In this document: piece by piece, positions 11,203 to 23,230 of the stretch
Layout: each line of letters opens with the position of its first letter
Position numbering within the stretch: position 1 is the stretch's first letter
Assembly (NCBI GenBank): GCA_947247005.1
Contig: OX365953.1
Location: 8,995,001-9,059,000, forward strand
Source: Spisula solida
Lineage: Eukaryota > Mollusca > Bivalvia > Venerida > Mactridae
Length of the DNA stretch: 64,000 bases
Direction: 5' to 3'
Program-made: the position numbers and the translations under genes
The notes under the pieces: model-generated
What the model was told of the DNA's origin: nothing
Seen by the model: the letters and a program-made list of their open reading frames with translations, nothing else
Databases searched by the model: none

Positions 11203-11640
11203 CATTATGTTTTTGCCTATATATGAGGATCATTTCTATCTACCATATTGATGTTTCCTTGGTGCACGTGTCATTATCGATCAATGTAATTCACCCCCAC
11301 GCCATCTTTATTAATTAGTGTATTAATTAATGACAACTAAAATGTTCAAACTGTCAAACAAATACAATAATTATTTAAATTTGATTGTAAAACATGTAAA
11401 GGTCCCTGTCAATGTGGGATAATGAAACGCAGGTACCGTTTTTGGTATTAAATTATACCTCATATGATGTACGCGTACATGTCTCCACGTGACTTATTTC
11501 CTTGTTTCGGTAACCTTTCCATCGATAAGAGAGATAAAAGTAAAATACCAATTTATACTATACATGTACTTTCAGATCAGTACGTTCAGTCGGATGTAGG
11601 TACGAGTATAATACCTTCTATGTTTGAGTCGTAAGCTGGC
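11203..11640. other. No supported feature
   Basis: AT-rich intergenic DNA with stop codons in all frames. No TIR pair or tandem repeat was recognised. Confidence 0.4.
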
Positions 11641-11744
11641 TCTATCACTTGGTGCATTTTGCAGCCACAGCGCGAACATGTCAAATATACATTCCTATGG
11701 ACCCATTTATACTACTAGGTAAAATGGAACATTGTGGATTTTTC

Positions 11745-11860
11745 TTGCTCAGAGAATTAGGCAGTGGCACAAACGGGGATCGAACCCGGACCTGTCGACC
11801 CCCAAAGCACACACCCTTTCTCTATAGACCACCGCTCCCTTCATGTTAGAGCGATTCCTA
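11745..11860 (-). mobile_element. tRNA-like SINE fragment
   Basis: The minus strand carries GGGGGTCGACAGGTCCGGGT followed by TCGATCCCCGTTTG, a B-box-like segment, with a degenerate tRNA-like head toward 11850. It lacks a full cloverleaf. The overlapping open frames at 11649-12156 are attributed to this repeat and the LINE tail that follows. Confidence 0.4.
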
Positions 11861-12054
11861 CAATGCTGATCGGATGCGAGTTACATGGCGACAGACGGAT
11901 ACGAACCACAGCCCTAACTTCAGAAAGAAAAACAGGTTTGCCACCAAAGATATTCGAACAACTGATTAGCAGGAAAGCAATCCTATTGCAATATCGCAGT
12001 TATTTCGGGAAAAGTGCAAAGGCTGCACAACTGCACCACCGTATCAAGATTAAA

Positions 12055-12172
12055 GATTCAACATTTAAATATTTATTGTACAAAAGGCCTCCGGCCCATA
12101 TACAAAATATATACATGAAATATACGAAACAATGCAATGATCAAATGGTATCATAGCTTAGTGTTGAATATC
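12055..12172 (-). mobile_element. LINE 3'-end fragment (GGCCGGAGGCC tail)
   Basis: On the minus strand the segment ends TATGGGCCGGAGGCCTTTTG then TACAATAAATATTTAAATG, which resembles the 3' ends of CR1/L2-type LINEs. No coding part is attached. Confidence 0.45.
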
Positions 12173-12199
12173 TTTATATGGAAGATTGTCAAGTTTATG

Positions 12200-13210
12200 T
12201 TGTCAAATAGGGTTACAAGTAAACAAATTATTTATTACTAATACAAATGTACTACATTGTATTACATGTATTATTGTTATTTATTGGTGGCTCGAGTATT
12301 CAACGTTCGATGTCGATAATCAGTTCAATATAATTACAGCATTATCACATTGTGTCAAGTGCTTTTAAGAAGGATAAAACGTCGCATCCTCACACCAGCG
12401 CCTATAGCCAACAGTATGATAATGATACCTATACCAATTGTCAGTAAGTTGATGAGCTTTGGTTGGGTGCTTGAATTGAAGTTTTAATTAACACATGCCC
12501 TCTAGGTTACTATGTCGTCTGTCGATTAGCATATACAAATTCCAAAGCAATTTTACTAAAGATTTCTACAAACGCCTTCAGAAATTTGAAACTGGACTAA
12601 TTAAACTATAGTATTGCGAGCCAGGCATATTTTAGACAACAACTATTCGGTCATGCAACACACATGAACACGACATTACTGTCTGTTTTCTGACGTTTTG
12701 ACGTTTTTTGGAACAAGGTGTGGTTGGTATTAGCATGTTCTAATTCTGTGCGCGTATATTATATGCATCATATTGCCAACCCAGGACAATGCTGATGGTG
12801 TATACATATGTGTTGCTTTGGCCGGCGGTCTTAATACAGAACTCTAACACAACCGATAGTTCAGCTATATACACATAGAGGAAACCAAGCTGTGCTCAAA
12901 CAACCGACAAAACACAGCTACGGCTGAATAACTTCAAACTGGAAATAAGCTTCCGAGGCAGAAACGAGTGCTGTGGTTACTATGTCTTGATGTGTTGTCA
13001 AATGCGGAATATTGGCTATGTTAGAATCGAAATAATAAATGTGTACATGTGTTTTATCTATAATAAAGCACAGTCATTTGTTCCGATGCGAACTCGTGAT
13101 CTAATACCTTCGCATTCGTGTTCGTGACTGGACTTTATTCTACGATAAAACACAGGTGCATATTCATTATTTCTTAAAACAATAATAATTGCCATTGGTA
13201 TGATATAAAT
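12200..13210. other. No supported feature
   Basis: AT-rich intergenic DNA. Short frames at 12186-12368 and 13058-13365 lack codon bias or recognisable motifs; the latter runs into the 23-bp satellite. Confidence 0.4.
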
Positions 13211-13214
13211 AGCG

Positions 13215-13930
13215 CCTGGTACGTTATATTGACCATGCCAGGAACGGAATATTGATGGTTTGGTACGCAATATTGGCATATCCTGAGAATGGTACGAAGT
13301 ATTGACACCGTATATACGAAATATGGATAACATGAGAGGTTGGAATTATTGACAGGGCTATGCACATATTACAGGATTGAGCACAAACATCGACAGGGCT
13401 TTGAAAAAATATTGACGGGTATGGTTAGACATACTGACATGGTTTAGTACGTAAATATTGTCGTGGTTTGGTACGAAATATTGACATGGTTTGGTACGAA
13501 ATATTAACAGGGACTTGTACGAAATATTGACAGGGACTGGTACGAAATATTGACAGTGACTGGTATGAAATATTGACAGGGACTGGTACGCAATATTGAC
13601 AGGGACTGGTACTTAATATTGACAAGGACTGGTACGAAATATTGACAGGGACTGGTACGAAATATTGACATGATACGGTACGAAATATTGACAGGGACTG
13701 GTACGAAATATTGAGAAGGACTGGTACGAAATATTGACAGGGACTGGTACGAAATATTGAGAAGGACTGGTACGAAATATTGACAGGGACTGGTACGACA
13801 TATCGGTATTGGCATGGATTAGAACGAGATATTGACATAGTTTGGTATGGAATTATTAACACATTTTAGAGCTAAATAATAACATGGTTTGGTACGAAAT
13901 ATTGGGAATTGTGGACAGGGTCTGGTACAA
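13215..13930. repeat. 23-bp minisatellite, about 25-30 units
   Basis: The unit is near TACGAAATATTGACAGGGACTGG. The central part (13440-13800) is regular and the flanks (from about 13215 and up to 13930) are degenerate. Because 23 is not a multiple of three, the minus strand is open through the array in all three phases, giving several overlapping repetitive frames such as SLSIFRTSPCQYFVPV. These are treated as products of the repeat and not as proteins. Confidence 0.9.
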
Positions 13931-15150
13931 ATTGGGCTTGTAATGCAACACTCTATTTGAACCCAAGCACGATTATCAAATGCATACATTTGTTAGACAT
14001 ATGAGAATGTGACCACCGACTTTCTTCTTCCCGTAAAACTGTTTCTGTTGTAAGTCCACATGTTGTTTAAAAGGGAGTTATGTAGAGAGAGATATATGCG
14101 AAACAAAGTTAGATACATCTTAAAGAGAGTTAGAAAATTCCGTTAAATGATTAGATTATCTCATTATTTACATAATTATGTAAATTGTATGAATGCAAGC
14201 TTCATTATATTATCCTGGATGCAGACGGAGTAACACGTGGTAAATTATTGTAAAATCATTATGGTTCGCGGGTATTAAATTTCGCGTATTTTGGTAAAAT
14301 GGTGGTTTCATAAATTCGGAAATTTAAAACATTGAAAGAAAAATCTCTTGCTACGTATTATTAGGTGAATTATTTGAGTGGATTTAATTTCGCGATCGAG
14401 CTTATTAGCGAAACCAACGAACATAAATTAATCGACCTCGAATATTGATAATTTAACAGTATACGTAAAAGTGATTTATGCTTATTCAGCAAATTTTAGA
14501 CTTGACTTAGGCCCATGATTTATACATCATGGAATACACTGATTTTACTCGCTTTGACGATATAGTTAAGTTTGCTTTTGAAATCACCATCCACATTAAG
14601 CCCGGCATACTGAACGTGACAATAATGGGTCGCGGGCGACAGTTTTTAAACACCTTGTCATTTTTGGACCCATTTTCTGACAGGTATGTTAACATTTGGC
14701 AATAAAAATTTGTGATTTTGAATAGCAATGTCGATCGGTTAACAATAGCCTAACTGTGTACGTTCCAACTTGAACACTTTGTTTTCAAGATGTTAATATT
14801 CTGATTCTGAATGTGTTGAATAAACATGACTGACACACCCTTGCTAAAACATGGTACAGTGTTACTTTGTGTAAATGACGTCTTAGAGTTAATATCTCAA
14901 TAATTTCGTTAACCTGCCCTTTAAAAAGCTTATGATTCTGCCATAGTTTTCATACTCCCATGTCCTACAGGACTAGTGAGGTTCTTTATACTGTGGTTTC
15001 CTTCACAGAAATTTGAAGTTCTATCAATAAATTATCGTAGCAGTCGATCCATTCACAGTCTCTCTATTCATTCACTTATAATGACAAGAAGTACAACGCA
15101 TGACCCGTCCAAACAATAGAATCCCGTAGCCAGTGCTAACACATCAAGAG
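13931..15150. other. No supported gene; possible remnant of a TTCGCG-rich repeat at about 14250-14460
   Basis: AT-rich DNA. The stretch with GGTTCGCGGGTATTAAATTT and TTTCGCGATCGAGC resembles another AT-rich piece near 28725-28800 and may be a degenerate dispersed repeat. Nothing else is recognised. Confidence 0.35.
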
Positions 15151-15169
15151 ATGTTTGTAAAACATGTAT

Positions 15170-15372
15170 GTCCCCATTGTAGCTCAATAGTCAAAAATGG
15201 TAAAGGTGACAGTGAATAGGGGTCATCTACTATTGATGACAAACCTCCATGTAAAGTTTGAAGATCCTATGGTAAAGTGTTTTTGAGTTATTGACTGGAA
15301 ACCATTTGGTCTACCGACCGACCGACATGTGCAAAGCAAATACCCACTCATCAAAGATGGGGGGAATGATAA
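15170..15372. mobile_element. Dispersed repeat with (ACCG)n core
   Basis: A non-coding block ends at TCTACCGACCGACCGACATG followed by TGCAAAGCAAATACCCACTC. A short tetranucleotide run followed by a short conserved 3' piece is the structure seen in non-autonomous Helentron-like repeats of bivalves. A single copy is seen here. Confidence 0.4.
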
Positions 15373-15804
15373 AAGACAATCGATCAAGTCAGCTCATTAT
15401 AGAATTCCTGTGTTTCAATGCACAGTACTTGTTCATATATCTGCTGAAAATTCGTGTTTCTGTTCTCTAAGCCTTATATATGTGTTATAATGTGTGTATG
15501 CTTATAGCAATATCAGATATACTAAAAACCATTAGAAAGCCACCAGCTTTAAAGCATGCATATCTTCAACCGATCTTCAAAATACATGGCTCTTCAAATA
15601 GGTTCCCAAACTTATTGTTCTTAGAAAAAAGCCGACTTTAAAATATACACTAGTCATTATTAAACAATTAATCCAATGTGACCTTTACTGTACGTTCGTG
15701 TATGACCTTTGTGTAAAGTTAGACATTTATATGACAACTTTAAGTCAAGTATTATATATAAATTATTAACTAAGAAAATGTTGACACATTGTTTCAACTA
15801 ATTT

Positions 15805-16030
15805 ATTTTAAGGTCGATTGTGAGACAAGTTTTTTCAACTAATATACACCACTCTCGACACCTCATTCCTGATGTTATCAATCGCTACGAGGGTATCTGT
15901 TTTCAGTTTATGCTGAACGCCTAGCAAGTGAATTACTGGTACCATTTTTATTTCGTCTTTGGTATGACGCGGTTTGGGACCGAACCCGGACTTCCTGCAC
16001 TCGAAGCGGACGCTCTTTATTGACACTGGC
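15805..16030 (-). mobile_element. SINE family 2, copy 1 (single 59-bp unit)
   Basis: The minus strand has a tRNA-like head (GAGCGTCCGCTTCGAGTGCA, then GTCCGGGTTCGGTCCC) followed by CATACCAAAGACGAAATAAA and one copy of the CACTCTCGACACCTCATTCC segment that is tandemly expanded in copy 2 (38585-39125). Both copies also share the outer GATTGTGA-ACA flank, so they are the same element. Confidence 0.6.
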
Positions 16031-17400
16031 AGTCAAGTCTTCCATTGTGTGTTACAGTGTTAGTACTTTTCGCAAAGATTTTATTTTATCTAACATATTT
16101 ATGTCTTGGTGGTAAGTGCAACCACCTTTTTATCATTTTAACGAGGGGTGGGGTAAAACATATATTACGTAGACATTAGTTACATTTTTTTTTCGTTTTT
16201 AATTGTTTTGACTAATTTAATGTTAATCGAATGTAAAAGAATTTCTACAACTTTTATGAATCAATTTCGACACCTCATTCCTAGTCATATTTTTGGAAAA
16301 CACAGGAAATGGTAAACAATCATGTAACACTTTATAATAATACAATGTCTTAAGCGCACATCTCTAAAAGAACTTATGGATAATGCACAATTCAGAAAAG
16401 TAGTTACAAAAGCTTTTCAGTTTCAAAACATAATATAAGCGTGGTTAACTTAAGCTGTCGCGAAAACTAATGACACTATAGGAATGTTGTTAATACACAG
16501 ACAATGTACATGTATATGTATTAATTGACCATACTGAACGTGTATACGAGATATGACACTTTGATTGACAGTACAATGAGAGACTGACAAGTTATTACAT
16601 AGTGAAGCAATTAGCTGTTGGTTAGTCTTGCTAATTTAGTAAATATGACATATTTATGCTAATGTCCTAACTGGACAATAGAGTGATATATTACACAGTG
16701 GACATTGTTAGCGCATGTTTGTTTACGACCAATGTTAACACAATAAGTTTTATATAGAAATATGTTGATAGCCATAATTGAAAGCATTTACGGAAATCGA
16801 AAACTTACGATAAAATTAAAATTCTTCATCATTTGTTTACATTTACTAGTATCAAGGGTAGTAAATGGAGTTGCAATACTACTAATGATTCAGTTACAGA
16901 ACACCAACAAACCGTATATTTCATCAATTTGCAGTTGTTTAAGATTTATAAAGAATTTAGATTTGAGCGTAACTTTATGTGTTTCGTAAGTGCTTTGATA
17001 AAACAATACCCTGTACACGAGACCGAAAGGCACAAAGGCGTAAATTGTACAAGATGCTAGCTCTGCATGAAAATGGCCCTGGCTTCTAACAAACAGTGCT
17101 CAAGCAACCTTTTGGGACTTGGAAGTTATAATTAAAACCTCACATATCGAGAGGTTGGAACCATATGATATGATTTCCGGACCAGGAATTAAGGGTTCTG
17201 TTCCCCCATCAGTTCACTATGCACCGACATGAAACAACGATCAATGCTTAAACAACGATAGGTCTAAAAATCCATACCCCAAGACAAAATCGTCAAGAGT
17301 TGTCTTCTCTTAGGGATATTACGTGAATGTTCCGCATGCAGTTTTAGCGAATTTATTTAATTATGAAATCAACAACTATGCGGTTTGACTAAGATGGTGT
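16031..17400. other. No supported feature
   Basis: AT-rich intergenic DNA. A small piece of SINE family 2 (TTTCGACACCTCATTCCTAG) is seen at about 16265. The open frames at 16762-17060 overlap in two phases and show no protein motif. Confidence 0.4.
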
Positions 17401-17404
17401 AATT

Positions 17405-17705
17405 GATGGTCCGTCTACCTTAGTATCAAAATAGTGTTGGTCAGTCCACATTTACATCAAAATAGTGTTTGTCGATCGACCTTAATAACAAAAATAGTGA
17501 TGATCGGTCGACCTTAATATCAAAAATAGTGTCGATAGGTCTACCTTAATATCAAAAAATTAATATTGTTGATAGGTCTACCTTAATATCAAAAATATTG
17601 TTGGTAGGTCTACCATAATATCAGAAAAAGTGTTGGTCCGTCTACCTTAATATCAAAAATTGTGTTGGTTAGTCTACCTTAATATCACAAATAGTGTTAG
17701 ATCGT
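17405..17705. repeat. Degenerate minisatellite, unit about 36-43 bp
   Basis: About seven copies of GGTCTACCTTAATATCAAAA separated by AATAGTGTTG-type words, with unit length varying. Confidence 0.8.
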
Positions 17706-18239
17706 GTCTGTCAATCATCATCCTCGACTGTTTGAGGTGACAATATGACAGCAAAAGTCGCAAAAATAACATATTATGTCATGTTTTGTCGGGCCCCAAA
17801 CAGAAAAAACTCTTCTTATGAATTCATGTTTTTTTATATTTCAGACCAAACGTAACGAATAATGAAGTATAATTATTCATGATGTGGCATTATCAGTTTA
17901 CTAACCAACTATGTGATGTATTGGTTCATAATGTGTAACAAATCTATCAACGGCTGGTCTAGTAATACGCGTTTGTATTTGCCAGACAGCTTGCCAAGCC
18001 AAACGGATTTGAAACATTTAATGTTAAACATCCGACTGCATAACACATTTGTTTAATTTGTCTGCTGAAAATTCATGTTTTTAATCTCTAAACTGTCAGA
18101 TCGTTTCAATCATGCCTTAATTGTGATTGCACAGCGTTTTTTGAACGTGTAATTGCATGATAAAAGTGCTATATGAATATTTTATTTTATAAAAATAATT
18201 TACAATAGCAATAGTTGTTGCGCAATATAGTCAACCAAT

Positions 18240-18500
18240 ATCACAAATTGTCGAATGGGTAAAGCATCTATCTTTGGGACGGAAAGCTGGAGGTTCGATC
18301 CAGAATATGGCTATCGGATGAGCCGGCAGCTATAGATCAAGTTAATGCATGGTTAACACGAGAATGCCTTTCTGTCTAGTATCTAGCAAGGGGAGGACAT
18401 AGGAAGCGTTTGTGCTCAGAAAGAAGATGCTGTCCCCGCTGTCCCCTAAGTTGTTGCCAAACCTATCTGGCGTGACCCCTACTTCTATTATTCAAATTGT
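18240..18500 (+). mobile_element. tRNA-derived SINE-like element
   Basis: A tRNA-like head on the plus strand (GTCGAATGGGTAAAGCATCT, then GGAGGTTCGATCCAGAAT, a B box) is followed by an unrelated body that ends near CCTAAGTTGTTGCC. There is no acceptor-stem pairing. Confidence 0.45.
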
Positions 18501-18940
18501 CTGTTCCTCAACTTAGGTTGACATAGTGATACATTTTGCATTTATAGCATTTTAAATTTTACTTTGACGTAGCGGTAAAAGAAACTGGAAAAGGTTATTT
18601 AGTAAAATAAATTTATCTATCATTCAAGAGTAGGTTGCAATCGTCGGTGAGGTTTAACTTAGTTAAAGCGTTTCACTGTGACACATAATATTATCATGAT
18701 GCAATTGTACGGAAGCAATATCAGCTCATTTTAGTTCATGAAATACATTAAATAAATTACTCGTATATCGCTGATTTATACTATATTTTATACATGCCAT
18801 GTATATTCTTTTTCTATGTTTCTTCTATTCACAATTTTCTTACATTAAATTCCTCACTTAATTATTTTAGTCGAAACGTTGAAAACAGCTTGGAGTTTGT
18901 CATGTTTCAACATATTAATGATCTTTTATTCACATGCATA

Positions 18941-19121
18941 TACAGTCCAACCCTCCCGAGCCGCCCTCTGTAAAGGTTCAACATCTCTACAACAACACAT
19001 TCAAATTTTCTCTCACATATTATTTACTCTTAGGTTAACCTCTACAGAGCAACACTCTCTGTATAACGGCCAATATTTGCAGCTCTCAAAAAGGGTGTTA
19101 CGTTACAGAGGTTGTACTGTA
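18941..19121. mobile_element. Pogo/Tigger-like MITE (TACAGTCCAACC termini)
   Basis: The left end TACAGTCCAACC and right end GGTTGTACTGTA are inverted repeats bordered by TA. The 181-bp interior has no transposase. The CAGT-type termini with a TA target fit the pogo branch of Tc1/mariner. Confidence 0.6.
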
Positions 19122-19161
19122 TCATGAATAGTTGTAATTTGCACAATGACATAGACAGAAC

Positions 19162-19272
19162 CACAGGTAACTGTATCATTGATTTAGATTAACACATTTT
19201 TTTTTATATATTCATATGAATATATAAGATTTACAAAATTGTTTTATTGTTTGATACAGTTACCTGTGGACA
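19162..19272. repeat. Inverted repeat hairpin CCACAGGTAACTGTATCA
   Basis: CCACAGGTAACTGTATCA is followed about 75 bp later by its reverse complement TGATACAGTTACCTGTGG, with a palindromic AT-rich centre (TATATTCATATGAATATATA). This is probably a small palindromic MITE. Confidence 0.7.
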
Positions 19273-19616
19273 TAACTACAGTTCTATTAATGAATATCAA
19301 ACAGACTATACAATAAATATTTATCATGTAGAAAGTCTACTGAACAATGGTTGTGTTATACGAAATTATTTTTAATGACAGGGCATTGTCCTGTGTTATC
19401 AATTGTATGGAAACCAGGTACGCCTAAATTCTGCGAAATATTTTAAAAAGTAAGCATTGTGTATTTTGGGTCTGAAATTTTAAAAAAACGACATAATTTG
19501 ATTTGTTTTACTAGGAAGTGCTTAAAATTGTTTGAGCAAGGTCAAATTCACAAGCTTATAAATATAATTATGTATTGCCAGCGTTGCGAATCCTAATATA
19601 ATTCATGTTAGATATA

Positions 19617-19854
19617 TACAGGGTGTTAAAAAAGTTCGTTCTCAATGCTTTACTTTAAAAAGTTCATTTTTCTGACCTCAGAAGACTGTCATATTTTCAG
19701 TTTAAATTCCAGAATGGTTTTTCATTGTTTTAATTTTTCTGGCATTTAATGAAGCTATTAGAGTAAGAAATTAAATTTGTCTACTGTGTGCATAGCTCAA
19801 ATAACACTTGATAAGAATTTAAATTTTGAGAACAAACTTTTTTAACACCCTGTA
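19617..19854. mobile_element. Mariner-type MITE (TACAGGGTGTTAAAAAAGTT termini)
   Basis: The left terminus TACAGGGTGTTAAAAAAGTT matches the inverse of the right terminus AACTTTTTTAACACCCTGTA, flanked by TA. The interior is about 190 bp and non-coding. Confidence 0.8.
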
Positions 19855-19859
19855 TGTGA

Positions 19860-21420
19860 ACCAGGGCATTAAACCTTAATTTCTGAAATGATTTGTATTA
19901 CGAGGATACACAATACAACATGTCCATTAAACACATAAGCAGAAAGTGTACATAGTGACCAACTAATTACAGCTGGCTCACACAGAAAGCTAAAAACATC
20001 TTCAAAGACCTTGATAGGAAATATTCAACTTAATGTACAAAATAGAGTAAATTCGTTGAAATTTGCTCGAATTAGGCCGGTTGCTCGAATAATCGCTGCT
20101 CGTATTACCGAGGTTTTACTGTAATTTAATATAAATTTTGTTTCGTACGAATTTGAATTGGCGACAGGCCCGGTCTATATTATCCCTCTCTATAAACAAA
20201 GTACATGCTACAAAGTATATAAATAAGAAATGAAACAAATGAAGTACATAATTGTAAAAATATATTACAAACATAGAATATGTAGGAAGTAATGAATATG
20301 CACTTATATATTGTATTTCCTACCGTCATATTAAACTAGGTTGAATAATGGATACAGAGGATTTACGTTCGGCCTGTTTGTTATTTCCGCAATATAATAA
20401 TGGTATAAACAGTATTGTCTTCCTGTAAACAGTCCTATCCCGTTTCTGTTTTACTTAACGCTGCATTTTCTGCTTAATCCTATATCATTTGTTTCATTTA
20501 AAAAAAGGTAGTGTAATGTCAAATCGAACATGGAAGACAGCACTCAACAGCAATATCAGAGCATGGTATTCACGGGAGACACGGGAGGCACAAGACGAAC
20601 GGAACACACAGAAAAGAAAACAAGAAAAGTCACTGACGACAGGTATACAAACCAACACAAGACTGAACAAGAAAAACTGCAACTAAACAGCAAAATATTC
20701 TACTTCAATGTTTTAATTTGGCCAAAGAAAGATAAATTAAATAACCCTGCTACTGGCCTTAAAACATAAACTAAATATAGTAGCAAAATTAAACTTTAAA
20801 TCCGTCATAATTATAAAAGGTCGCAGCAATAAGTGAGAAACGCAAGGTACTTACGGTTATTTTTTTTAAGTTTGCAAATCCAAAATTTTCGAAAATAATA
20901 TAAAAAACGTCAAAATTATATTGACCGTTGGTAAGTTACCAACCGATCAGAACTTGGTGGAAGCTTTCAATGACAACACAGATGATCGGAAAGCTTTGTT
21001 ATATGTTATATGACAAGTTATAAGCTCATAAACTATATCAACACGCTTGTCAAACCAGCTTTCTTCTTGGTTTTGAGCATAGGCTATGGCGAGATAGGTC
21101 CAATGTGGTGGCTTTCATTACAGAATAAAATTATTCGACGTCATTTGGTGGTTGAAAATCATGACAAATAATAGCAATTTGTACTTTAATCAAAAACCGT
21201 CACAAATACTCAATTGTTGTTTATTCTTTATATTTTATTGTCAGTGAGTATTATAATTTATGACGTCACCGGTCTTGATTAAACGTCATTTAGAATAAAT
21301 TATGCTGTTGTCTCATTGGTCAAGATGTGATTTAAGGTTGATCAACTATACATTAATATCAAATTCGAATTGGTTGCGAGTTACTTTTATTCCAGGAAAA
21401 CTGTTGAGCTGACTGCCAAG
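19860..21420. other. No supported gene; one pogo-like terminus near 20040-20125
   Basis: A GCTCGAATTAGGCCGGTTGC segment ends GAGGTTTTACTGTA at about 20125, like one end of a pogo-type element without its partner. The overlapping open frames at 20489-20769 are purine-rich and were not accepted as coding. Confidence 0.4.
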
Positions 21421-21423
21421 ATG

Positions 21424-22890
21424 TTTGAGAAATAGCGTACTAGACAAAGATACACTACTCGCTTAATGTTTGAGACATAGCATACAGTACGGAGGTACAC
21501 TACTGGCTAAATGTTGTACGGCGGTACACTGCTCGCTTAATGTTTGAGACATAGCATACAGTACTGAGGTACACTACTCGCTTAATATTTGAGACATAGC
21601 ATACAGTACGGAGGTACACTGCTCGCTTAATGTTTGAGACATAGCATACAGTACGGAGGTACACTACTCGCTTAATGTTTGAGACATAGCATACAGTACG
21701 GAGATACACTACTCGCTTAATGTTTGAGACATAGCATACAGTACGGAGGTACACTGCTCGCTTAATGTTTGAGACATAGCATACAGTACGGATGTACACT
21801 GCTCGCTTAATGTTTGAGACATAGCATACAGTACGGAGGTACACTACTCGCTTAATGTTTGAGACTTGGCATACAGTGCGGAGGTACACTACTAGCTAAA
21901 TGTTTGAGACATAGCATACAGTACGGAGGTACACTGCTCGCTTAATATTTGAGACATAGCATACAGTACGGAGGTACACTACTCGCTTAATGTTTGAGAC
22001 ATAGCATACAGTACGGAGGTACACTGCTCGCTTAATGTTTGAGACATAGCATACAGTACGGAGGTACACTACTCGCTTAATGTTTGATACATAGCATACA
22101 GTACGGAGGTACACTGCTCGCTTAATGTTTGAGACATAGCATACAGTACGGAGGTACACTGCTCGCTTAATGTTTGAGACATAGCATACAGTACGGAGGT
22201 ACACTACTCGCTTAATGTTTGAGACTTGGCATACAGTGCGGAGGTACACTACTAGCTAAATGTTTGAGACATAGCATACAGTACGGAGGTACACTGCTCG
22301 CTAAAGGTTTGAGACATAGCATACAGTACGGAGGTACACTACTCGCTTAATGTTTGAGACATAGCATACAGTACGGAGGTACACTGCTGGCTTAATGTTT
22401 GAGACATAGCATACAGTACGGAGGTACACTACTCGCTTAATGTTTGAGACATAGCATACAGTACGGAGGTACACTGCTCGCTTAATGTTTGAGACATAGC
22501 ATACAGTACGGAGGTACACTGCTCGCTTAATGTTTGAGACATAGCATACAGTACGGAGGTACACTACTCGCTTAATGTTTGAGACATAGCATACAGTACG
22601 GAGGTACACTACTCGCTTAATGTTTGAGACATAGCATACAGTACGGAGGTACACTACTCGCTTAATGTTTGAGACATAGCATACAGTACGGAGGTACACT
22701 GCTCGCTTAATGTTTGAGACATAGCATACAGTACGGAGGTACACTACTCTCTGAATATTTGAGAAATAACAAACTGCACGGAGGTACACTATTCTCTGAA
22801 TGTTGAGAATTAACAAACCGTACGGAGGTACACTACTCTCTTAATGTTTGAGTAATAACAAACTGCACGGAGGTACACTACTCACCAAGT
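21424..22890. repeat. 45-bp satellite, about 32 monomers, with 8-monomer higher-order period
   Basis: The monomer is close to GCTTAATGTTTGAGACATAG plus CATACAGTACGGAGGTACACTACTC split over 45 bp. A variant monomer (GAGACTTGGCATACAGTGCG ... ACTAGCTAAATG) recurs exactly 360 bp apart (lines beginning 21841 and 22201 are identical over 60 bp), so eight monomers form a higher-order unit. Because 45 is divisible by three, the minus strand stays open for long runs (YLRTVCYVSNIKR repeats, 117-171 codons) until the variant monomer introduces stops. The 3' end (22740-22890) is more diverged. Confidence 0.92.
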
Positions 22891-22990
22891 ATCCAGGTTA
22901 ATTTGAGCACAAATGTATTTTGTCTATAATGAGACAGGTTTCAATTGACACCCGATACGAACATTCTCAATGGCCTTGCTATAGTGTCAA

Positions 22991-23230
22991 TATATCGTTG
23001 GCTTAGAATTAGAAGGTCTTAAGTACAAAATCAATATTTTGGGAAAACAAGAAAAAAATTGTTTGAAAAATACTCTTTACTTAAGGAAAACAAGCTTTTT
23101 AAACTTCCATTTGGTCAACATGACAACTTCTGCTTTTCATGCAAATAGGCTCATAAGAAGTGCCCTGAGATGCAGATTTCAAATACTAATAAGCATGAGT
23201 CATATAAACTACTTACGACCTTCTAATTAT
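22991..23230. mobile_element. MITE family 1, copy D
   Basis: Begins ATATCGTTGGCTTAGAATTA and GAAGGTCTTAAGTACAAAAT, ends CTTACGACCTTCTAATTATA. Full-length, with inverted termini. Confidence 0.75.

Noticed and set aside
11649..12156. Overlapping plus-strand frames as a gene
   Set aside because: They run through a tRNA-like SINE fragment and a LINE 3' tail on the opposite strand.
13425..13862. Minus-strand 145-codon frame with SIFRTSPCQYFV repeats as a gene
   Set aside because: Overlapping open frames exist in several phases of the same 23-bp minisatellite; typical of repeat DNA.
20489..20769. Overlapping frames on both strands
   Set aside because: Purine-rich composition opens all frames at once; no motif or splice support.
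21500..22816. Long minus-strand open frames (YLRTVCYVSNIKR repeats) as a repeat protein gene
   Set aside because: They arise from a 45-bp satellite whose length is a multiple of three; no flanking unique coding sequence, signal peptide or splice sites.
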